In this document: positions 5,697-9,892 of the stretch, piece after piece
How positions within the stretch are numbered: the stretch's first letter is position 1
How the letters are laid out: the number at the start of each line of letters is the position of its first letter
Assembly: GCA_017560285.1 (NCBI GenBank)
Contig: JAFYOG010000189.1
Coordinates: 1-9,892, forward strand
Direction of reading: 5' to 3'
DNA: 9,892 nucleotides
Source: Clostridia bacterium
GTDB lineage: Bacteria > Bacillota > Clostridia > Oscillospirales > CAG-382
Made by a program: the position numbers and the translations under genes
The notes under the pieces: generated by a model
What the model saw: the letters and a program-made list of their open reading frames with translations, nothing else
What the model was told of the DNA's origin: nothing
The model's database searches: none

Positions 5697-6647
5697 ATGA
5701 ATAAAGAAATATTATTATCTTTTCATACAAATATAGCGGCCACCGCCAACCCAAATACCCAAAACGGCTGTGTGGTTGCGGTGGGCGGCTTCGATGGCGT
5801 TCATATAGGGCACCTGTCGCTTATAAAAGCCCTAACCGACCAAGCCAAACGGCTTTCACTGCCCGCAGTGGTTTTTATGTTCGATTATTTCGATAACCCC
5901 AAAAACGGCAACCAAATGCTGTTAAGCCCAAACCTCGGGGCGAGCATATTAATGGATAACGGCGTAGACATTGTGCTTACCGCCCCCTTTTCGAAAATAA
6001 AATCGGTATCCGCTACCGATTTCGTTACAGAATTTTTATATAAAGGCTTGGGGGCAAAAAGCGTTATCTGCGGCTACGATTTTAGGTTCGGCAACAATAG
6101 GGAAGGGGACAGCACCCTTATATCCAACCTGCTTTCGGGCAAGGGTGTTTCGGTTATAACCCCGCCCCCCGTTTTAGAAAACGGTACCCCCGTAAGCGCT
6201 ACGTTAATACGTAACCTTATTTCAAAGGGCGATATAAAGCAGGCAAACAGGCTTTTGTGCCACAGCTTTGGCTTTGTAAACCCCGTTGTTCACGGTGCAA
6301 AGCTCGGCAGAACCTTGGGCTTCCCCACCGTTAATCAGCAATACCCCCAAACTATGGTAAAGCCACCCTACGGCGTTTATTTAACAACCGTTAAAATAGA
6401 GGGCGAAAATTATTACGGCATAACCAATTTCGGTGTAAAGCCCACCGTAAGCGCAGGGGAAGTTCCCACCTGCGAAACCTATATTTTCGATTATAACGGC
6501 GATTGCTACGGCAAGGTCGCAAGACTTTATTTTTTGGATTTTATCCGCCCCGAGCAAAAATTTGCCTCGGTAGAGCAGTTAAAAGAGCAGATAGAAAAGG
6601 ATAAATCCTATGCATTAAAACTTCTTGCAGAAGGAGAACGATTATGA
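5697..6647 (+). CDS. ribF: Bifunctional riboflavin kinase / FAD synthetase
   Basis: A 316-aa RibF that phosphorylates riboflavin to FMN and adenylates FMN to FAD in the cytoplasm. The N-terminal adenylyltransferase domain (about 20-180) shows GGFDGVHIGH (30-39), the FAD-synthetase CGYDFRFG block (125-132) and SATLIR (167-172), corresponding to the ISSTRIR motif. The C-terminal riboflavin kinase domain (about 188-312) shows GRTLGFPTVN (204-213) and the GVKPT (246-250) and CETYIFDYNGDCYG (259-272) blocks. The frame stays open upstream to 5604, but that start lies before the promoter; the ATG at 5697 gives normal length and N-terminus. There is no convincing Shine-Dalgarno at this start, so initiation may be weak. 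The stop overlaps the next start codon (ATGA), indicating translational coupling with the PBP-like gene. Confidence 0.95.
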   Translation: MNKEILLSFHTNIAATANPNTQNGCVVAVGGFDGVHIGHLSLIKALTDQAKRLSLPAVVFMFDYFDNPKNGNQMLLSPNLGASILMDNGVDIVLTAPFSKIKSVSATDFVTEFLYKGLGAKSVICGYDFRFGNNREGDSTLISNLLSGKGVSVITPPPVLENGTPVSATLIRNLISKGDIKQANRLLCHSFGFVNPVVHGAKLGRTLGFPTVNQQYPQTMVKPPYGVYLTTVKIEGENYYGITNFGVKPTVSAGEVPTCETYIFDYNGDCYGKVARLYFLDFIRPEQKFASVEQLKEQIEKDKSYALKLLAEGERL

Positions 6648-8242
6648 ACTTTATCCGCAGGCTATCCCTTGCGTTAGCCTTAATATTAATTATCGGCTGC
6701 ATAGTTCCCCTAACCGCCGTTGCAGAAGGGGAAGAACCCGCCGCACCCTTTTCGCTAAAAAACGGTAACGCCGCAATAGCTTATTGCATAGATACCGACC
6801 AATTTTTATATTCCGACCTTGCCGATAAAGAAACCGAGCCTTCGGTTGCGGCAAAGCTTGTTGCCTGTATGGTTGCTTACGATATTTTAAAGGAACGCAA
6901 TCTTAACATCAACGATACTATGGTGGAAATAAGCGAATCCGCCATAGCCTATATCAACGGCTTTTATAACGACGACGTTACCGACAGAATTTTCGTAGAT
7001 TTCCGTATGCCCACCATGGGCTTAGACAGCGGCAGCTCTTATACCGCCAGAGATATGCTTTCGGCTATCCTCGTTGCAGGTGCAAACGATGCTACCGCCG
7101 CGCTGGCATCCTATTTCGGCAAAACCTATCTCGGCGGGGATTTAAACACCTTCGTTTCTAAAATGAACGAAAAGGCAGAATCCTTGGGTCTTACCAAAAC
7201 CTATTTCAGAAACCCCATGGGCTTAACCCAAGAGGGACAAACCTCCACCCCCAAAGAGGTTGCGCTTATTGCCGCCGCCTTTTACAAAAATTACAACGAG
7301 CTCGTAACCCTTTCCGACGTTGAATTTTTCTCCTTTAACAAAAAAACCACGGTAAGAAATAAAAACTTCCTAAAAAACAACTATTTCATAAGCGGATATA
7401 AATCCTCTAAGGCTATCGGCTTAACAGCGGGTCAGCCCAATGCCGACGGCAACTATTGCCTTATAACCGCAACCCAGCAAACCGAAGGCTTAACCTATAT
7501 TTTGGTAGTAATGTGCGCCAACGGTATCCGCGTGGAAAACACCGAAGAAGGCGCCAAATATTCGCTTTACGATAAGCACGCCTACGGCGATATGATCGAC
7601 CTTTTGTCTTGGGTACGCGAATCCTTCGTATATTACACCGTTGCCGATTCTTCCTTACCTATAGATGAGCTTAGGGTAAAATACGGCAGCCCTTCCGACC
7701 ATTTAATGGTATATCCCAAAGCGAATATAAACCACCTTATCCCCAAAAACGAAAGCGTTAACATCGCCCACGATCCCATAGAATATTACGATTTTGTGTA
7801 TTCAGAGGAATTTAACGGCGCAGAATGCCCCACTGCCAACGCCCCCATAAAGGCAGAAACCGTGGTAGGTACCGTAAAATATTATTACACCGATGCTCAG
7901 GGCAACAGGGTTGATTTTAAGCCCATAGAGGTTATGGTAAAAGAAACCGCCGAGGAAAATACCGGCTTAAAGGTGCTTGACGATGCGGGCAACATTCTTA
8001 CCAACGTGTTTATGCGTACCGTTTTAATAATTTTGGGCGTGGTTATCGGCTTGTATATCCTTGTAAGCATAACCATGGCAATTATCCGCGGGGTAAAGAA
8101 GAACCAAACAGGAAAATCGGGTAAGAAAAAATCCCCCGATAAAAAATCCAAAAAGCCTGCAAAACCCGCCCCCAAGTCCGGCGCAAAAACAAAACCGCAG
8201 GATAACAACAAAGATAATACCGCCACAAGGCAGTTTGACTAA
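6644..8242 (+). CDS. D,D-carboxypeptidase-fold (peptidase S11) protein lacking active-site residues
   Basis: A 532-aa DacF/PBP5-like protein. Residues 1-27 are a signal peptide ending AVA; about 35-330 resemble the S11 transpeptidase-like domain; about 340-435 a beta-rich C-terminal domain; 455-482 a transmembrane segment; 483-532 a Lys-rich cytoplasmic tail. All three catalytic motifs are altered. By alignment to the family's E-P-A-S-x-x-K, the sequence reads EPSVAAK (65-71): Lys71 is present but the nucleophile position 68 is Val, with the only nearby Ser one place early. SxN is G-A-N (146-148). KTG is best aligned to T-A-G (261-263), within a GL..G..A.G.YCL context. It is therefore probably unable to cleave D-Ala-D-Ala or bind penicillin covalently, and may be a structural or regulatory envelope protein (inference). 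AGGAG in the ribF end is a good Shine-Dalgarno and the ATG overlaps the ribF TGA. Confidence 0.85.
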   Translation: MNFIRRLSLALALILIIGCIVPLTAVAEGEEPAAPFSLKNGNAAIAYCIDTDQFLYSDLADKETEPSVAAKLVACMVAYDILKERNLNINDTMVEISESAIAYINGFYNDDVTDRIFVDFRMPTMGLDSGSSYTARDMLSAILVAGANDATAALASYFGKTYLGGDLNTFVSKMNEKAESLGLTKTYFRNPMGLTQEGQTSTPKEVALIAAAFYKNYNELVTLSDVEFFSFNKKTTVRNKNFLKNNYFISGYKSSKAIGLTAGQPNADGNYCLITATQQTEGLTYILVVMCANGIRVENTEEGAKYSLYDKHAYGDMIDLLSWVRESFVYYTVADSSLPIDELRVKYGSPSDHLMVYPKANINHLIPKNESVNIAHDPIEYYDFVYSEEFNGAECPTANAPIKAETVVGTVKYYYTDAQGNRVDFKPIEVMVKETAEENTGLKVLDDAGNILTNVFMRTVLIILGVVIGLYILVSITMAIIRGVKKNQTGKSGKKKSPDKKSKKPAKPAPKSGAKTKPQDNNKDNTATRQFD

Positions 8243-8250
8243 TTTATGAA

Positions 8251-8273
8251 CAAATTATTAAATTTGCATTTTT
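8251..8273 (+). terminator. Weak possible terminator after the PBP-like gene
   Basis: CAAATT (8251-8256) can pair with AATTTG (8261-8266) over a 4-nt loop, followed by CATTTTTC. The stem is short and AT-rich, so termination here would be poor. Nothing better is seen between 8242 and the secG promoter. Confidence 0.2.
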
Positions 8274-8276
8274 CTC

Positions 8277-8305
8277 TTGCATTTGTCAACTCTATGTGGT
8301 AATAT
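8277..8305 (+). promoter_or_regulatory. Sigma-A promoter of secG
   Basis: TTGCAT (8277-8282), a 17-bp spacer and TAATAT (8300-8305). The start is expected near 8311, giving a leader of about 30 nt that contains the AAAGGAA Shine-Dalgarno (8324-8330). Confidence 0.65.
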
Positions 8306-8340
8306 TTAGTTTAGCAAATTCTGAAAGGAAATAAATAATT

Positions 8341-8751
8341 ATGTCTACACTCGAATACATCATCGGCGGCTTGCTTCTTATACTTGCAGTAGCATTGGTT
8401 GCCGTAATCGGTATGCAGCAAAGCAAGCGCAAGAGCGGTCTTGGCAATTCCATTGCAGGCAGCGGCGCATCCGAAACCTACTTGGCAAGAAACAACATCG
8501 GTAACAAAACCTCTATCGCAAAGAAGCTTACCGTTATCTTCTCTATCATCTTCGTTGTTCTTGTTGTAATGCTTTACATCGTTGGTTCCGTAGATGAAGC
8601 AGCCGACACCTCTTCCACCACCTCCGGCACTTCTTCCACCGTATCCGGCACCACCTCCGGTACCACCTCCAACACCTCCGGTACCACCTCCAACACCTCC
8701 GATGCAACCTCTAACACCTCTTCTCAGGCAGTTAGCGATACATCCAAATAA
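8341..8751 (+). CDS. secG: Preprotein translocase subunit SecG with a long Ser/Thr-rich tail
   Basis: Residues 1-83 are a typical SecG, an accessory membrane subunit of the SecYEG channel: TM1 (about 5-25), a cytoplasmic loop with QQSKRKSGLGNSIAG (26-40) and SGASETYLA (41-49), and TM2 (about 64-83). Ordinary SecG ends here at about 75-85 aa. This one continues to 136 aa with a low-complexity tail: of residues 90-136, 32 of 47 are Ser or Thr, mostly as SGTTSNT-like repeats, plus scattered Asp. With the known N-out/C-out SecG topology, the tail would be outside the membrane. Codons such as TTC, ATC, TAC and TCC are favoured, as expected for a well-expressed gene. It appears to be a single-gene unit with its own promoter and terminator. 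Confidence 0.9.
   Translation: MSTLEYIIGGLLLILAVALVAVIGMQQSKRKSGLGNSIAGSGASETYLARNNIGNKTSIAKKLTVIFSIIFVVLVVMLYIVGSVDEAADTSSTTSGTSSTVSGTTSGTTSNTSGTTSNTSDATSNTSSQAVSDTSK
8647..8721 (+). repeat. 21-nt tandem repeats encoding the SecG tail
   Basis: Two identical, contiguous 21-nt units (8659-8679 and 8680-8700), each coding a seven-residue Gly-Thr-Thr-Ser-Asn-Thr-Ser unit, are preceded by a partial copy (8647-8658) and followed by a diverged third copy (8701-8721). The unit keeps the reading frame, so copy-number change by slippage would lengthen or shorten the tail without breaking secG. Confidence 0.85.
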
Positions 8752-8762
8752 TTAAAGCTTTA

Positions 8763-8795
8763 AAAAGCCGAAGCATTGCTTCGGCTTTTCTTTTT
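8763..8795 (+). terminator. Intrinsic terminator of secG
   Basis: AAAAGCCGAAGC (8763-8774) pairs with GCTTCGGCTTTT (8778-8789) around a 3-nt loop, followed by CTTTTT. It lies 12 nt after the secG stop. Confidence 0.93.
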
Positions 8796-8821
8796 ATCAC
8801 CCCAACCCACCGTTGCCGATA

Positions 8822-8850
8822 TTGACAAAATGTGGGTTTTGGTGTATTAT
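8822..8850 (+). promoter_or_regulatory. Consensus sigma-A promoter of the GtrA operon
   Basis: TTGACA (8822-8827), a 17-bp spacer and TATTAT (8845-8850). Both boxes and the spacing match the ribF promoter. The start is expected near 8857, with a leader of about 38 nt. Confidence 0.85.
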
Positions 8851-8894
8851 ATTATGTAACTATGGCTTTATAAAAATATTTACGGATGTGTAAT

Positions 8895-9365
8895 ATGAAT
8901 AATAAAGGTAAAAAGTTTATAAAAGAGATGCTTCGCTATTCCGTGGCGGGCTTATCGGCGTTCGTATGCGATACGCTTATAAAGGTTCTCTTTTATTCCT
9001 GGATATTGCCTCTTAATATGGGCGAATTTACAATATTCGGCTTCACAAACGAAGTTCGCGTTATAATCGCAACCGTAGCGGGCTTTTCGGTGGGCTTAAT
9101 CGTAAATTACGTAATTTCAATATTTTACGTGTTCACAAGCGAAAAGCAAAAGCAAATGGGCAGGGGAGTAAAGGCGTTTATAATCTATTTCCTTGTTTCT
9201 ATCGTAGGCTTGCTTATAAACGTTGGTGTTACACAGCTTGGCTGTAACCTGCTTGATATCCAGCGTAACCCCGCTATTTTTGGGTTAATAAGCTGCGTTG
9301 CCGCCGCTGTTGCGTTAATTTGGAACTATTTCGGACGTAAGGTGTTTGTGTATAAAGGGGAATAA
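8895..9365 (+). CDS. GtrA-family membrane protein
   Basis: A 156-aa protein with four predicted transmembrane segments (about 14-40, 55-80, 93-115, 127-147) and both GtrA hallmarks: a [16 protein letters not shown] first helix (15-26) and the Asn-Tyr/Phe-containing ends of helices 2 and 4, [10 protein letters not shown] (71-80) and NYFGRKVFV (144-152). GtrA proteins are linked to cell-surface polysaccharide or teichoic-acid glycosylation, probably by moving or presenting polyprenyl-phosphate-linked sugars. Start: an in-frame ATG exists at 8886, but GGATGTG (8884-8890) resembles the ribosome site of the lipoprotein gene (AAGGATGTG) and correctly precedes the ATG at 8895, so the shorter form is preferred. 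It is transcribed with the oxidoreductase 2 nt downstream. Confidence 0.85.
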   Translation: MNNKGKKFIKEMLRYSVAGLSAFVCDTLIKVLFYSWILPLNMGEFTIFGFTNEVRVIIATVAGFSVGLIVNYVISIFYVFTSEKQKQMGRGVKAFIIYFLVSIVGLLINVGVTQLGCNLLDIQRNPAIFGLISCVAAAVALIWNYFGRKVFVYKGE

Positions 9366-9367
9366 AA

Positions 9368-9892
9368 ATGTCAAAGCAAGTAATTATTATCGGTGCAGGC
9401 CCTGCAGGTCTTACCGCGGCATACAAGCTGCTTACCGAAACCGATTATAAACCCATAATTTTAGAAGAAAGTGCAGAAATCGGCGGTATTTCCCGCACCG
9501 TGCTTTATAACGGCAACCGTATGGATATCGGCGGTCACCGCTTTTTCTCTAAGGACGAATCGGTTATGGATTTTTGGAAGAATCTTATGCCTATTCAGGG
9601 TGCCCCCGCCAAGGACGACTTGCTTTTAGGCAGAGAAAAGCCCTTGGAACCCAACGGCCCCAACCCCGAAACCGACGATAAGGTTATGCTTGTGCGTGAA
9701 CGTGTTTCCCGCATATACTTCCTAAAAAAATTCTTCGATTATCCCGTTACCCTAAGCGGCTCTACCCTAAAAAATATGGGCTTTAAAAACACTATGCGGG
9801 TGGGCTTCGGCTATATGAAGTCTGTTTTCTGCAAAAAGCCCGAGGATTCTTTAGAAAACTTCTATATAAACCGTTTTGGCAGACCCCTGTAC
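9368..9892 (+). CDS. FAD-dependent amine-oxidase/UGM-like oxidoreductase (3' end outside window)
   Basis: The first 175 residues, open to the window edge. Residues 4-22 are an FAD-binding Rossmann start with GAGPAG (9-14), followed by an acidic strand end EE (33-34), GGISRT (39-44) and GGHRFFSK (55-62). These are typical of the NAD(P)/FAD-dependent oxidoreductases related to UDP-galactopyranose mutase and protoporphyrinogen/amine oxidases (COG1232-like). Family members are commonly around 500 aa, so about two thirds is missing. Substrate cannot be assigned from this part; near a GtrA gene a role in modifying a lipid-linked or nucleotide sugar is plausible (inference). The Shine-Dalgarno AAAGGGG (9354-9360) lies at the end of the GtrA gene, 7 nt before the ATG, showing an operon. 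Confidence 0.85.
   Translation, partial: MSKQVIIIGAGPAGLTAAYKLLTETDYKPIILEESAEIGGISRTVLYNGNRMDIGGHRFFSKDESVMDFWKNLMPIQGAPAKDDLLLGREKPLEPNGPNPETDDKVMLVRERVSRIYFLKKFFDYPVTLSGSTLKNMGFKNTMRVGFGYMKSVFCKKPEDSLENFYINRFGRPLY

Noticed and set aside
7897..8226. 109-codon minus-strand ORF within the PBP-like gene
   Set aside because: Its hydrophobic Phe/Leu-rich translation is the antisense of the Lys-rich tail. There is no promoter or ribosome-binding site.
8647..8721. CRISPR-like or intergenic repeat
   Set aside because: The 21-nt repeats are contiguous without spacers, in frame within secG, and code a low-complexity tail.

Overview
The window looks like a chromosomal piece of a low-to-mid GC Firmicute of the class Clostridia, probably an uncultured gut member near Oscillospiraceae/Ruminococcaceae. 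The evidence is the consensus sigma-A promoters (TTGACA, 17 bp, TAWWAT), T-tailed hairpin terminators, Gram-positive style SecG and RibF proteins, a lipobox lipoprotein, a DUF6273 protein and a CE2-type esterase of the kind common in fibre-degrading clostridia. The family and order assignment is inference. No rRNA, tRNA, CRISPR array, transposase or phage gene is visible.

Layout, left to right. (a) 1-1930: a strong hairpin that overlaps the translation start of a cytoplasmic CE2-type SGNH acetyl esterase, then, 9 nt after its stop, a membrane-anchored DUF6273 protein, closed by a terminator. (b) 1932-3471: a consensus promoter directly behind that terminator drives a leader of about 290 nt. 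The leader contains a 25-codon ORF with a good Shine-Dalgarno and ends in its own terminator. Only 24 nt later begins a lipoprotein with two imperfect repeats, so the terminator either ends an independent small gene/RNA or is an attenuator for the lipoprotein. (c) 3476-5560 on the minus strand: a fusion of a mannose-1-phosphate guanylyltransferase-like domain, a left-handed beta-helix and a phosphohexomutase-like domain that has lost its catalytic motifs. It converges on the lipoprotein across a bidirectional terminator. (d) 5631-8242: a divergent promoter drives ribF (FMN/FAD synthesis), overlapping by ATGA with a D,D-carboxypeptidase-fold protein in which all three active-site motifs are altered. 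(e) 8277-8795: secG as a single-gene unit, with an unusual Ser/Thr-rich tail encoded by 21-nt tandem repeats. (f) 8822-9892: a promoter driving a GtrA-family membrane protein and, 2 nt after its stop, the start of an FAD-dependent oxidoreductase cut by the window edge.

Together the window mixes housekeeping (riboflavin cofactor synthesis, Sec translocation) with cell-envelope and surface-polysaccharide functions (sugar nucleotide synthesis, GtrA, amine-oxidase/UGM-like enzyme, PBP-like protein, lipoprotein). I see no defence or mobile system. The most unusual elements are the penicillin-binding-protein-like pseudoenzyme coupled to ribF, the sORF-containing leader with mutually exclusive hairpins, the pseudo-mutase fusion and the SecG tail.
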